Counted from the first letter of the stretch, positions 47,900 through 61,221 are shown. The stretch: DNA of 64,000 nt from Diplocarpon mali (GCA_024741835.1 JAENRP010000244.1:1-64000); one strand, 5' to 3'. Notes: generated from the sequence alone by a model not told the origin. Program-made: numbers and translations.

Positions 47900-50800
47900 C
47901 TAAGCCCCTACTATCTTTTGTAACCTTAGTATATCTTTAAACGCTTTGAACTTTGCAACTATCTTTAGTAGCTTTGTAAATCCATTTACTATTATTTAAT
48001 CGGTTGGGATATAGGTGATCGATAACTTATTCTTTATAATAAGATCGTAGATAAAGTAGTAGGTAATATCGATATATTTCGATCGCTTATATAAGTATAG
48101 ATTCTTTATAAGTGCAATCGCCCTTATATTATCTACTTAAAGATTAATACAGTTCCTATCTTATTTAATATACTTAGCAAAACCTATATCTTTTAGAACT
48201 TAGGCGATTTATAATCCTTACTTGCAATTTAATAATATTAATATATATTTAGCCTTAGTACTTGCGGTAGCTCCTAATTTCTACTTCCTACTTTCCTATA
48301 ATATAAGTTTGCTATATAGTACTACTATATTTTTAAATATACTTTTTTAATCTTTTATATTTGCTTAATCGGAATCGGTATATACCTTAAGCTTTGCGCT
48401 TATATATTTCATTAGTCTATATCTTACCTTCTATATGATTATCGATTGAAGGTACCTTCTAAGTCGCTTAACTGCATTCTTATATTAAATCGTTAGATCC
48501 TTTCGGTTCTAACTAAGTTGCTTAATAATAAAGGCGATATCTAGTCTTATATATACTATAGTATATATAATCGCTTTAATATTCTATTAGTACTTCTTCA
48601 GATCTCCTTTTTATTTATTTTTATTAATAAACTCTAACTTATTATACTTTCCTTCGATTAGAGTACACTTTAGCTTAAAGCTAAGAGTATAAGTAGAGAG
48701 TCCTATTCAATTTAGGATCTTTTTAATATACTGCTTTTAGTCTAACTAGAGTTCTTAAGTAAAGCGGTTCCTTATAATATAGATGCTAAGGATCTTATAA
48801 ATTCCCCTTAGATCCTTAATATTAAAACGTTTCCGAATTATTATAAAGAACTAATTTAATTAAGTAGTTATTTTTACAACTATAGCAATATTATTAATAT
48901 ATAGTAGTAACTTGATTCTACGCTTAATATAAGTAAATAGATAAGGGTTAGCTAGGCTTTAAACGAATCCTATTTCTATTAAAGTAGAGCTATATAAGAG
49001 GTTCTAATTATAAGCTGATTGTTTAAGCCTATAGATACTGCGGAGTATATAGAGAGAGTGGCTAGCATATATAGGAATACCGTTAGGTCAGGAGAGAAAA
49101 ATCCATTCCTTTATAGTCGCTTTAGTAAATGCATTTTTAATATTATACTATTTATATTCAAGGTCCTTAGCGGCTACTATTGCTATAAATATATAAAGGG
49201 TATCTATGCGAACAATTAGCGCAAATATATCGAAGTAGTCTTTTCTATACTATTAGGAGAAGCCTTTAGTTATAAGCCTTACCTTATAATACTCTAGGGT
49301 TCTATTTATATATATTTTAATTATAAAGACCCACTTTATTAAAACTAGGTTTATATCCTTTAGCGTCGGCTCTTCTATTTATATACTATTTATAATAAGA
49401 GAACTTATTTCCTCTTAGATTGCCTTATTCTATACTACTCTATTCTTTAGATCGTTAATAGCTTTATTATATATCTTTAGAAGAGAGATTTTTATTATCC
49501 TCTTAGTAGCTAGGAACGCATTATCTTTATTAAAGTTCTATTGAAGTTCGAGCTTATAGATCCTATGCGCTATTATAGCCTAAATACACTTAAACTCGCG
49601 TTCGTTTAAGGTATCTTCTAAGTCTAAGTCTCTATTCCTCTTTAAAGGCGTAGGTTCGGCTATAGGTTCTATAGGCTTATTATCTAAGGAACCGCTTTCT
49701 AATAGTAGAGGCTTATTATTATTTATACTTATTTTAAGAATATCCTTTACTATAGGTACTTTAACTAAAGGGATAATAATATTAAAGTTGTTTTATACTT
49801 TAAGTAGTTTGCGAATAATAGGAATAGTCTATTCGGCCTTTAGGTGATTAGTAGGTCGTCGATTAGTAGGTGCGCTTGATATACTTAAGCTAAGAGAAAG
49901 GGGATATTAATTCGGCTTAATAGTATTACTATCGAGTGGTATACCTTGCGAATCTCTAAGTATATAGAGCTTTAAAGATAGCTCTCTCCTATTTCGAAAT
50001 TCGTTAAACTTAACTATTAAGGATATAATTACTTGCCTTAGATCTAGCGCGTATACTATCTATTACTTTATTATCTATTTAATATACTTAATAAATATAT
50101 ATTCTTTACCTTAGTCTATTAGCTTCTTACTCTTTATACCTACAGGCTAGGACTTTAGGCTAATATAGGAGTAGCAAACACTTTTAAAGATGCAAATATA
50201 GTCTAAGCTTAGTTTCTATTTAAAATATACTTTATATAGCGATATTCGGATACTATTGACTATTAGTCTATTACCTATTCTATTTCGCAAGTATGCTTTT
50301 GCCTTAATCGCAAGGTCTTAGAATTCTAATAGTAGGTTAGCATCTTATAATAAAGCGCAATAGTTAGTCTCTGCTTATTAGATGCTTTGCTTAATAATAC
50401 TATTCTAATAGGAACCTTTATATATTATAGTTAGTTTATAAGAAACTTTTTATTTTGCCTATTTATTAAGCTTTGCCTTAATCTTTAATATATTATTAGA
50501 CCTAATAGCTATTAGCTTTAATTAGGTCCGGCGTTCCTCTATCACTTTCTAAGTTTCCAACTTTTCTATAAGCTTAAATTTAGTCTTAGCGCAAATAGTC
50601 TATATCTGCTAAGTAGAGTTATCTACTATTTAAGAAAACCAATTATTTCCTTTAATTAAAGTTATAAATAGTCTAATAGTATTAATAGATATTAGTATTA
50701 GTATTAAATCTTTCTATAAATTAAGCTTAATTTATATCTGATTTTAAAGTTTTATTAGCTTGCAAATTCGGTATACTAAGCGATCCTTTAGTACTTAGAT

Positions 50801-52945
50801 CTTCTATTTTAAGGTTAAGACCTTATATAAGCCCTTTAATTTCTTTAGCCTTAAGTATGCGAATCTTTTATATATTAGCTAATACTTTAATAGGCTTTTG
50901 GCTTTTAATAGCTTTAGTAGCCTATTATTAGTCGATGCTTTATTATCAGCGGTTAAAAAGGACTAGTAATAGCAGTTTAAGGTTTTGCTATTTTCTAATT
51001 GCAAGCCTAGCTTAGGAATCGTTTTTAATAAAATCGCAAGATCCACTTGCGGTCTTAACTTAAGAGTCGTCTTTAACGAATTTGCGAATTTCACTTATAG
51101 TCTTAGCCTAGGAGTTATTTCTATAAATTTCACTTGCGATCTTAGCTTAAGAGTTATTATTAGTAAATTTGTAAAATCTATTTGCGGTTTTGGCCTAAGA
51201 GTTATTTCTATTAAATTCATTTATAATCTTAGCTTAAGAGTTATCTTTAAGGATACTTTGCAATCTACTTATAGTCCTAGCTTAAGAGTTATTTTTACGA
51301 ATTTTACTTATAATCCTAGCTTAAGAGTCTATCTATTCTTCTTATCCTTACTTAATTGTATTAGAGCAAAGAGTATACTTTTCTTAAAGGAATCCACTTA
51401 TAAGTCTGGCTTAAGAGTTAATTTTTATAATATTACCTTTAAGATAATATAAAGTCTATCTTTAATTTTAGTTTTAAAGATCACTTTATAGTTATTATTT
51501 ATAAACTATATAAATTGATTATTAAAAACTCTTATATAATTTAACTTTATATAAATCTTATAGCTAAATAAAAGATTAATACTTAAGCTAGGCATAAGGA
51601 GAATATTTTACAAAAGGAAAGAAATGCTAGCAATATTTATCTCTATTATACCTATTAAGTCTATATATAACCTTCTATTACTAACCTTAATAGAGCGCCT
51701 TTTTATTTTAGTAAGTAGGCCTTTAAATAAGTAAGGTTTATTAGTTATATATACTATGCAATTAGTATTATTATACTAATCGGATTTAAAGATCTTATAA
51801 AGATCGGCTTTTAAAATATAAGCATCTTTATTATAATTATTATTTGAATTATTAAAAGTGGATTTAGGTTTAAATAACCTATTATTATTATTAAAGGTAT
51901 TTGCTAAAGTTCTGGCTAAATAGCCTTTTCCTTTGCCTTTCTTTAATAGTTGCGGCCTTTAGTAAGATAAGGGTAGTTTGCTTTTTAACTTTTGCTTTAA
52001 TTGCCTTTTAATATTAAAGCTAGCGACTATATTAATTAGTTGCCTTTTAACTTTATAATTAATAATATTATAAGTACTATTATAGAAGTAGTATCCCTAA
52101 TGAGCTTAAGGGCTCGTCCTGCGCTCCTTCCTCTTCTTAGGCTTATTATTACCTTATAACGCAGCATTTGCCGATTTAGAGCGTCCTTCGAGGTCTTGCT
52201 TAATAGTTCGAAGGAGGTCGATCTTCTTATAGATCTTAAGGTTAGGTTAGATAAGAAGAGATTGTTTTATAATAGCGAACTTAGGAGAAAGGCTATTAAG
52301 TAAGAAACTAAAAAGCTAAGTTTCTTTAAAAGTTATAATTATCTTAGGATCTGCGGCTCTTACTTTCCTTCTTACTTTATATAATATAGATTAGGCAAAG
52401 TCTATATTTATATTTATATCCTTGCTATCTTTATCTTTTTTATATTAAAATAAAGTAATCTACTATAGTAGATATTAAGTGTTAAGGGCAGTTGTTTAAG
52501 AGTATTTTGCCTTTAAAGTATCTTATCTTATCTTTGCATTATTATAAACTTAAATAAAATCTTAGTCTTTATCGCTTAAACCTCTATTAATCTTAAGCTT
52601 GCATTTAGCTAATGCCAGCTTATACTCCTTTTCCTTTTCTATATTTAAAATCTGCCTTTAGGATTCTCGGTTATTATCTACTAAAGCTCTTAGGCTAAGC
52701 TTATTTAATATATTTGGCAAATCCTTAGCAGTTGTATTAGCTATTAAAGTAGAAGTAGACGAATTAGTAGAAGGAGTATAGAGGGCTATTCTTATATATT
52801 TAATAAGTATCTTTTGAATCGCTATTTTAATGCCTTTGCTTTTAAAGTAAAGCTCTAAATTGTTGAACTATTATTGCCAGTTCTTTTAAGAGAGTTAGAG
52901 GTCTTTAGGTCTAGTGTTTCGATCGGAATCAGAAGCTATTGCCAT
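47900..52945 (-). pseudogene. I copia gag-pol polyprotein (RIP-degraded)
   Basis: The start ATG is retained on the minus strand at 52943-52945 and is followed by the gag N-terminus with ASDSDRNT; this copy identifies the start for E and H. Order leftwards: gag, zinc knuckle about 52040-52110, protease about 51480-51860, palindrome array 50997-51418, integrase about 49950-50990, RT about 48720-49330, RNase H about 47960-48450. Stops are TAA/TAG at Gln/Trp positions. The plus-strand frame 50985-51452 is a shadow of the array. Confidence 0.88.
50997..51418. repeat. Array of nine palindromes inside I pol
   Basis: Starts at 50997, 51045, 51093, 51132, 51180, 51219, 51267, 51306 and 51396, with the same spacings as H (48, 48, 39, 48, 39, 48, 39, 90). 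Confidence 0.9.
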
Positions 52946-53344
52946 TTCGAATCGAATTGCGTTAAAATCAAATAAATTAAATAGTTGAAGGCACTCCTCC
53001 TATCGAAAAGTTGAAATGATTAAATAGTAGGTATTATAGAAGTATTAAATAGGGAGGAAGTCCTTTTATCGAAAAGGGTTTTTAGGCTATAACGCAGGGA
53101 ATCATACCTCTTACGAAATATAGTAAAGTAAGGAATTATACCTTTTGCAATACTAAAGGGGTTATAGAGTAAGGAATCACACCTCTTATAATATAGGTTG
53201 GCTAAATAGGGAATTATACCTCCTATTTGCCGATTGCTCGCCTTTTACTATAAGTCTTATTTAACTTTCTACTAATAGTTGCAGCGTAAGTACTTTCTAA
53301 GGGAAGTCAATAATCTATTATCGGTCTATCTAAGGCTTATAACC
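52946..53344 (-). other. I leader with iterated motif and primer site
   Basis: Reverse-complement copies of AAGAGGTATGATTCC recur at about 53097, 53130, 53170 and 53210. Next to the LTR at about 53330-53344 is the iMet-like primer site (minus GGTTATAAGCC). Confidence 0.7.
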
Positions 53345-53539
53345 TATTAAGCTTAAGTAAGTCGGCGCAGTAGGTAAAGGAGGCTTTTAAAGGTCGATAG
53401 TTAATATATTAGTAAGAGTTAGGGAAGGAAGGTTACCCCTTTCTTCCCTATAGCTATATATGTGTTAATATCCTACTGATTAAGCAGTAGGGTCATATGA
53501 TAATACATCGGAGTGATAGCTGTATTACCCATCTTAATA
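53345..53539 (-). repeat. I right LTR (5' LTR), 195 bp
   Basis: Begins TATTAAGCTTAAG and ends CATCTTAATA; keeps CATCGGAGTGATAGCTG. Confidence 0.95.
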
Positions 53540-53544
53540 AACTC

Positions 53545-53938
53545 GAATAAAATCTCGGTCTTTATTACTTAAACCTCTATTGATCTTAAGCTTATATTTA
53601 GCTAAGGCTAGCCTATACTCCTTCTCCTTTTTTATATTTAAAATCTGCCTTTAGGATTCTCGGTTATTATCTACTAAGGCTCTTAGGCTAAGCTTATTTA
53701 ATATATCTGGCAAATCCTTAGCAGTTGTATTAGCTATTGAAGTAGAAGTAGATAAATCGGTAGAAGGAGTATAAGAGGCTATTCTCGCATATTTAATAAG
53801 TGTCTTTTAAATCGCTATTTTAATACCTTTGCTTTTAAAGTAAAGCTTTAAATTGTCGAACTATTATTGCCAGTTCTTTTAAGAGAGTTAGAGGTCTTTA
53901 GGTCTAGTGTTTTAATCGGAATCGGAAGCTATTGCTAT
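53545..53938 (-). pseudogene. H gag N-terminus
   Basis: Resumes after the second AACTC (53540-53544). The start codon reads ATA on the minus strand at about 53936-53938 where I has ATG at the matching place. The leader with the iterated AAGAGGTATGATTCC motif follows to 54336. Confidence 0.8.
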
Positions 53939-54336
53939 TTCGAATAGAATTGCATTAAAATCAAATAAATTAAATAGTTAAAGGCACTCCTCCTATCGAA
54001 AAGTCGAAATGATTAAATAGCAGGTATTATAGAAGTATTAAATAGGGAGGAAGTCCTCTTATCGAAAAGGGTTTTTAAGCTATAACGCAGGGAATTATAC
54101 CTCTTATAAAATATAGTAAAGCAAGGAATCATACCTCTTGCAGTACCAAAGGGTTATAGAGTAAGGAATCATACCTCTTGTAATATAGGTTGGCTAAATA
54201 AGGAATCACACCTCCTATTCGCCGATTACTCGCCTCTTATTATAAGTCTCATTTAACTTCCTATTAATAGTTATAGCGCAAGTGCTTTCTAAGAGAAGTT
54301 AATAATTTATTATCAGTCTAGGTAAGGCTTATAACC

Positions 54337-54531
54337 TATTGAGCTTAAGTGAGTCGGCGCAGTAGGTAAGAGAAACTTCTAAAGGTCGATAGTCGATATA
54401 TTAATAAGAGTTAAAGAAGGAAGGTTACCCCTTTCTTCCCTATAGCTATATACGTATCAATATCCTACTAACTAAGCAGTAGGGTCATATAATAATATAT
54501 CGGAGTGATGGCTGTATCACCCATCTCAATA
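54337..54531 (-). repeat. H right LTR (5' LTR), 195 bp
   Basis: Begins TATTGAGCTTAAG and ends CATCTCAATA; keeps CGGAGTGATGGCTG, so it is less RIP-altered than the left copy. Confidence 0.95.
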
Positions 54532-54599
54532 AGTAGTAGAAATAATTACTACTACTACTACTACTATAAGTAAGTTTACCTTAGTTTGGGGTCGAATCG

Positions 54600-55540
54600 C
54601 ATCTAATACGCGTAGTGCTGATCCCTTTGCTATCAGGCGCCTTTGCAGTAGCCTACTGCGTTTGTTATTACTAGTATATGCGGCGCCTTATGCGTAATAT
54701 CGCGTACGAGTGCGAATTCGAGTCGGAGCGTAGTAAGAAGTGCTACTAGTACTAGGAGTAAAAGGCAGAGTGCATCCTTATAAGTACCTTAAATCGACTC
54801 TAGAGTTTTATTTGAGCTAATACTTATTTATAGCTTCCCTTCTATATTAGTAAGGAGTTCGCAGCGCTATCCGCGGCCCTTAAGGAGTAGCAGAGGAAGG
54901 CTGCTTAGCAATAAGAGGAGGATGATAATAGCGATAACGATAACGCTTAAGCGGTTTCGGCAGGGAATTGCAAGATGCTCTATTAAAAGGCGGTCTAGCG
55001 CGCCTAAATCCTTATCAACCTCCTGCTAATAGCTAGCGCAAAGGCTTTAATTAGCTGCTCCTAACTCAAGTGTGCTAGCCTTGCAGAGCTTTGCTCTATA
55101 GCTAAGGCTATAGTAAGCTAGCTAAAGGGGGTCTAGGCGATAGTTGCTATAAGTTAAACCCAAATTAATATCAAATCGATCGCTAACTTTTTAATAAGAG
55201 CGTAGCGACCTTATTAAGTCCTAGCTAGCAAGGTTAGAGTAATCCAGCCGAACTATACTAGGCCTCTTAGGGTCTATTGCTATATTAGTAGAGCGGATTG
55301 CTATAGCAGCAGAGTCTTTTATAAGGGGAGGAGGGCTTGCAGTAGCAAGGGTAGCATTAGGCGCAGCGGCTAGTAGGGTAGTGCTAGCGGCGGTAAGAGG
55401 AGGTTAGGGTTATTCCAAGCGGGAGCGTAGATAAAAGGCGAGCTTTAGCTTTAGAATGGAGTTGGAGCTCGTCTCTTTAAGTGCAAAGGAGGAGGGGTCG
55501 GAGGAGTTATAAAGGGAGGGGGCAGTAGGCCTAGTATTAT
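54600..55540 (+). pseudogene. G accessory ORF, antisense to gag-pol, Cys-containing and Ala/Gln-rich
   Basis: One plus-strand frame runs from about 54615 (candidate ATG codons at 54678 and 54690) to about 55540 with only TAA/TAG and a single TGA breaking it, as RIP would do. Near the N-terminus Cys residues sit in a C-x-C...C...C pattern with FESERSKKC then EQKAEC; an acidic Gln-rich stretch (54890-54950) and Ala/Leu-rich helices follow. The region is visibly GC-richer than its surroundings. It lies between the integrase end and the left LTR, opposite to pol. The Cys pattern could be a zinc-binding DNA-contact motif, but this is inference and I do not recognise the family. Confidence 0.55.
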
Positions 55541-55639
55541 TATTTTTATATTTTTATTATTTTTCTCCTTTTTTTTATTTATATTTTTAAATTTATTTAC
55601 TAACCTATTTCGCATCTGGCCTATTATCTTCTAAATGAT

Positions 55640-58600
55640 TATAATCATTTATACTACTTTCCTAAGCCTTTAGCTAAGCTTATAAGTTCTAAGGTAGTCC
55701 TAGCTTTATAAGGTTAGCCTAATAAAAGTCGCAAATCTTATATAAGGATCTTGCAAAATTTAAGGCGCAATACTAACTTAAATTAAAGTTATAACTAGTC
55801 CATTTGACCTAGTACTTTAGGTTCCCTTAAAATAGGCATATACTTAGTATCTTAGATACTTTATACTCTTCTTACTTAGCGATCTTTTCTATAGTAGGCT
55901 AGGGTTATTTCTGACTTAGTAAAGGGTTCTATAGATCTTTGAATAATAGCTTAGGTGCGAAGATATTATATATTATAGAACTTATAAGCAGCTTGATCTA
56001 ATATAAATTGCCTACCTTCTTAAGAACCTTAAAGGGGCTATCCTATTAATTAGCTAGTTTCCTACTAAGGTAGTAGTTCTTAAGATTTTTTATTAAAAGG
56101 TAGATTATATCTTTAGGTTTCTAATTAATCTCCTTTTAGTATTAATTTATAGATTTCTATATCTTCTCCTAGGCGTATTCTATATTGCCTTTTGCTACTT
56201 CCTAGGCTAAGTGCATCCTCTCTACTACTAGCTTAGCCTTTGCTTAGTTTAATCTCTTTTATAAGCTGGACGGTTTTAAAGAGATCTAATCCTAACTTAT
56301 TTAAGGTATAACTTTATACTTAAGCTAATATAAAGTTATACTAATAGAAGCGTAAGGAAGGGTAGATTGTGCATAATCTATTAATAGAATTAGCTTATTC
56401 TAATTATCTTAATAATAATTAATAAAAGGCTATAGCCTTAAATTAATATACTTATTTATAATCTCCATTTAGCTATTAGTCTCCTTATAGTACGCTATAG
56501 AGAGTTTAATCTTAATACTAATAATATAGCAAAACTCTCTTTAAAATAAAGAGACGAATTAGGGGCCTCAGTCTAAGGTAATTGTCTTTAAGGTATAGCC
56601 GAATTGATAAATCTATTAAATAAATAATCGGGCAGTTCCTTAAGCGTTAATATCCTTTTAATAAGGGATTATAATAGCGCTTTTACTAAGTTGGTTTATA
56701 AAAACTAGGATTCGATCAAAACTATACTTATTAGGAGGAAAATCCTTAAAATTTATATATAAGTGCTATATAAGATAGTTAGGAATAAGGAGAGGCTATA
56801 AAAGGCCTTATTATTTAGTTGTCTTCGAATGCGAGAATTGATAAGGTCTATAGTTTGTAACAAATCTTTTGCAGTCTGAACCTATCCTAACCTAATAGTA
56901 CTTAAGAGCAAGTAGCTAATAGGCCTTTAAGCTACTAGGGTACGCGCTTAAAGGTTAGTTATAAGCTTTTTAAATTAGATAAGTATATAAAGGAGTATTA
57001 TAGTATATGCAAAGATACTCCTTAAAGTAAAGCAATCTATCTTTTAAGGAGTAGTTCTTAAGAAGGTTAGCGCGAATCTCTTAGAAGGATTTGCGGTTAT
57101 TTTAATAAAGCTTTTTAATTAAATTAAAGGAATCCTTAGGTTGATTTAGAGTCGAATTAGGAGTATTAGTTAATATTAGGGTAAGGGTGCCTTTAGCAGA
57201 TTCGGTAAGAAATTTGTCAGCTAGTTTAGTATTAATTTAAAGGTCTAATTAGGCAAGGGAAAGCAAAACTTAGGATCGGCTATCTAGCTTCGCTTATTTA
57301 TAAACCGGCATATCCTACTCTTAGCAGCTAAGAATATTAGCCTTCTAGTTCTCTTTACTAAGAGTATATACAATTCGAAAATTGAAGTTAAATAGAAATT
57401 CTATCTATTAATACTATTTCGCAATTAGAACCTTAATAGTTATAAAGTACTTAAGGGAGTAGTAATCTAAGTAAATATCAACTTGCTCTTTAAGTAATAT
57501 AAGCTTAGGTCTCTATTTATAATAAGATTTAATAATAGTAAAGAGTTCCTTATTATATATTTCCTAATTAGGTTTATAGCTAAAGAGTATATGCGAATAG
57601 AAGCCAATTAGGTACTATTACTTATCGGAGTATTACTAAGAAAGTACTTTAGCAATAATACTATTAAAAGCATTAGTTTTTAGCTTTATAAGTAAGTCGG
57701 GGTTAAAATAGTAAATCTGCTAAATCAAGAGCAACTACTTATAAAGTTCTTCAAAAGCGATTTAGCACTCTTTTATCTAATCCTAAGGTACTATTAATTA
57801 GGTCAGAATAGAAAGGGGTTTAGCGATTAGCTTAAAGTTGCAAATAAATTGTTAGTAGAACCTGTAAAATCCTAGGTAGGACTTCACTTTAATAATAGTT
57901 TTTAAGTACTTTTAATTACATAGTAGTTCAACCTTTTTAAGGTCTGATTCGATCTTAGTTATTATTAGAATATATCTGAGATATTGAGTTTAAATAATAT
58001 AGAACTTATACTTCTTAATATCTGCTTAAAGGCCAGCCTTTAAGAGTCGTTTTAATACCTTCTTAATATAACCCTAGTGCTTTTTAATATTCTCAAAGTA
58101 AATTAAAATATTATTTAAATATGCTATATAAAAATCATTTAAGTAATTTAAAAGAATATTATTTATATACTGCTAGTAAGTATTAAGTCTATTATAAAGG
58201 CTAAATAGGAGAACCTTGCATTTATAGGATCTGTACCTTATTCGAAAGGTAGTATATTTCTCTAATTCAGGGTCCATTCGTATCCGATTGAAAGCGGCTT
58301 AAATATCTAACTTTATAAAGATCTTAGCTTTGGATACTTGCCTTAAAAGCTCGTCTATCCTCGGAATCGGGTAAGCGTCCTTCTAAGTTAGTGCATTTAG
58401 CTTCTAGTAGTCTATGCAAAATCGGAGGCTATTATCGGCCTTTTTTATAAATAGCATTAGCGAAGCAAAGGGGCTAGTACTTATCTTAATAAAGCCTTTA
58501 TTTAAATTCTTAAGTAAGTACTCCTTTATAACCTTAAGCTCTTTAGTAGATTGACAGTAAAGGGGCAAATAGGCATTAGGCAGGGGCCCTTTTAGCTATA

Positions 58601-59600
58601 TCTTATAATTATAGTACTAATAGGGAGGAAGGGTATCTGCATCCCTTTTTAAGAAAGCTTATCTTAAAGATCGGTACTATTTTAAGAGTCGATTGTTAAT
58701 TAGCTTTTCGATATTAGGATTCTTAAGCTTATATCTTTCCTTTAGAATCCTATCCACTTTATAAATACTAGTTTAAAAGAACTCAATCTCCTTATACTTT
58801 ATATTATAATAAAAGGCATTAGTACTAATTTCGCAAATAGGAACCGCAGCTTTAGGGCATTTGCAAATAGGGTCAGATTATAGTCGATTTATATTAGACT
58901 ATTTTCTTAAATCTAGCTTAATTATAGGCTAAAGCGCTAGCTTAGTAATAGCAATAGGGATCTTGCGCTTAGCTAAGACTATTAAATTAATATAAGACTA
59001 TCTTCTATTAATCTATTAAGCTTTATCTATAGCTATTTCCTATTCTTTGCGATTAATGTTAGCTTAATAATTAGATTGAATCTAAAGTCCTTTAAAAGAG
59101 GGAAGATAAATAAGGATTTCCTTTGCGAATTAAGGTAATAGGAGATAATACAAAGGCTATACGAATTGGTTTTCCTTTAGATTAAGTTTAAATTAGAATT
59201 GGCATATCCATTTGACTCTAATAATAGTATTACGCTAGCTTAAGTTAAGAATAACTTAAGGGTAGTTATAAATACGCCTTTTATTAATTATTAAGTGAAA
59301 GCGTATATAGTGCATAGCTTATATGCAAATAGTATTTTAAAATCTATAAATAGGAATAGAGGCTAGAAAAGGAAGAATTTTAAAGCTAATTGCTTTTAAA
59401 AGATATATAAAAAGGGAACGATTTAAAAATAGGTAATTAAAGGCTCTAGTATCTACTAAAGCTAATAATAATACTTTAAGTCTATTTATACTAATAGTAT
59501 AAGAGGTTAGGAATTGCTTCCTTCTTATTAAAGAGTTAAGATCTAGCTTTAATAAGTCGCACTTTTATAAGCCTAAGTAGGAGTCTTTTCCTAAGCCTCT
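55640..59600 (-). pseudogene. G gypsy pol: protease, RT, RNase H, integrase (RIP-degraded)
   Basis: On the minus strand the RT catalytic block reads NYLNDFYIAYL near 58110-58150 (first Asp of the pair to Asn). RT palm sequence extends over about 58150-58560, RNase H about 57350-57900, integrase about 55900-57300 and protease about 59000-59450. The region just left of 55640 is A+T-rich and marks the end of pol. Many TAA/TAG interrupt it. Confidence 0.78.
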
Positions 59601-61221
59601 TTATTTTCTTAATCTTTTTCTATTTTAGTCCTATTCTTAATTAAGTCTAAAGTCGGATTATCTTCCTTTATATCTTTTAAAGTATTAATCTTACTTATAA
59701 AAGGACATTCGGTCTTATAGTGACCTAATTTACTATAGGTCTAGTAGGTGGCTTGCTTAAGGGGCAAAGTAAGAGAATTAGCTTTAGCTAGCGTATCTTA
59801 GTAAAAAGGGGTAATCGGCTTTAAAGCTAGTAACCTAGAAACTCAGGTAGTACTTCCGGCGCTCGGACCGCGAGCGGTCTTATTAAAGAGCGAATCGGAT
59901 ATCTTTTAATATAATACCAGAGTTGCTTTGCTTTTAATCGAAGGGTTAAGAAGTTAGTTACTTTAGCGTTCAGCATCAAAGGCATTTAATTAGTTAATTA
60001 TAATAGTATAATCCTTCCCTTAAAAGGCCTTAGCTAAGGCGTAAGTAGCTTTAAGCTAAGGGGTAATCTTATTTTATATAAAGAAGAACTACTTAGATCT
60101 TAAGACCTCTCTTTAAATCGCAATAGATTGGAATTAGGCTTAAAATTAAAGGAAAGTTTCTTTAGAATGACCGGCTTCTCTTATATAGAGGTAATAGAAA
60201 GTAGATCAGAATAGGTCTACCTCTTAGCTAATTAAAAAGTAATTGCTTAGTAGTTCTACTATTTCTTAATAGTTTCGAAAGGGGTTAGTCTCTAAAAGAT
60301 ACTAAGGTTTAAGGTACGTTTGGGCTTATCTTATAGTAGATCCTTAAATAAAGGCTTAGCGAGCTCGCTTATTCAAATATAAGTTGGCGTTAACTTACAA
60401 TCGGTCTTAGACTAAAGCTAACTACTGCTTATATATTAAAAAGGTCCTATTATTAAAAGGGATGATCTTTTTAATTAATTAAATTTTTAGCCGTTTTAAA
60501 TTTATATTAACTTCTAAAGGAGGCTAAGTCTCACTTTATTAAAGGTAGGTGGATTCTTACTTAATAGTCTAATATATACGCTAAGCTATCTCTTAGCTTT
60601 AATAAGCTAGGGTCTTTAAGCTAAAGATAGCTTAAGCAATCCTACTAATCTCGCTTTATAATTATCGATTAGATTGATCTTAATATTATAAGGATTCCTT
60701 TAAACCTAAGACTATTCCTTATAAGACATTTAGGTTCGAAAAGTCTCGTTTATCTCAGTTGGCTCAGCTATAGCATTATTATCTCTTGCCCTTAGCGGCA
60801 GAGGAAGGTCCGGCCCTAGGGGCTAGGGTAGGGGTACTCTTTATAGAAGCTAGTTCCTTAAACAAACTAGGTATATTTTAAGTTTGCTAACTTCTAGCTA
60901 GTAAGGAATTCATTTTACTAATTTTAGTTTTAATAGTAATTCGGTTAAAAAGGGGTTTTATAGAAAAAGGGTTCTAGTAGTGTAATACTCTTCTAACTTT
61001 TGCCTATAGCACTTTTATAAAAGGAGTAGTTGAGAAAATCCGGCTAATAAAAGCGTTCTTTAATTATACTAATTAATAAGCTATACTTAAGCTCTTAGTT
61101 TATTTAAAAGATCTTTAAGATCCTGACTCTATCGAAAGTTAAAATAACTGCAAATTGATTTTCAAAAGGGGTAGGATATTATTAAAAGCCGTCCTTAGTA
61201 GAGAAGAACTTCTTTGTTTAA
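59601..61221 (-). pseudogene. G gag with zinc knuckle
   Basis: A CCHC knuckle is recognisable on the minus strand at about 59690-59745 (SKLGHYKTEC; an upstream Cys has become Tyr). Capsid-like sequence extends to the right. The start codon was not fixed. A GC-rich short inverted sequence near 59860-59880 is unrelated to the 23-bp palindromes. Confidence 0.65.

Larger units (their letters stand above)
31639..53539 (-). mobile_element. Element I: Ty1/copia retrotransposon, E family, inserted in H
   Basis: LTRs at 31639-31781 plus 47546-47597 (143 + 52 = 195 bp) and 53345-53539 (195 bp), TSD AACTC (31634-31638, 53540-53544). Internal region 47598-53344 (5747 bp) is complete and collinear with E and H. 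D is inserted in its left LTR. Confidence 0.94.
26485..54531 (-). mobile_element. Element H: Ty1/copia retrotransposon, E family
   Basis: 195-bp LTRs at 26485-26679 and 54337-54531 with TSD AGTAG (26480-26484, 54532-54536). Internal sequence is 26680-31638 plus 53545-54336, about 5.75 kb, collinear with E. It is interrupted in gag by element I of the same family in the same orientation, which makes the region look like a four-LTR tandem array. Confidence 0.94.

Noticed and set aside
26485..54531. Tandem LTR array made by unequal crossover
   Set aside because: The AACTC and AGTAG duplications and the exact fit of the two H halves show nested transposition.
59855..59885. GC-rich inverted sequence in G as a possible member of the palindrome family
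   Set aside because: The arms (around GACCGCTC/GAGCGGTC) do not match the 23-bp family; probably an unmutated stretch.
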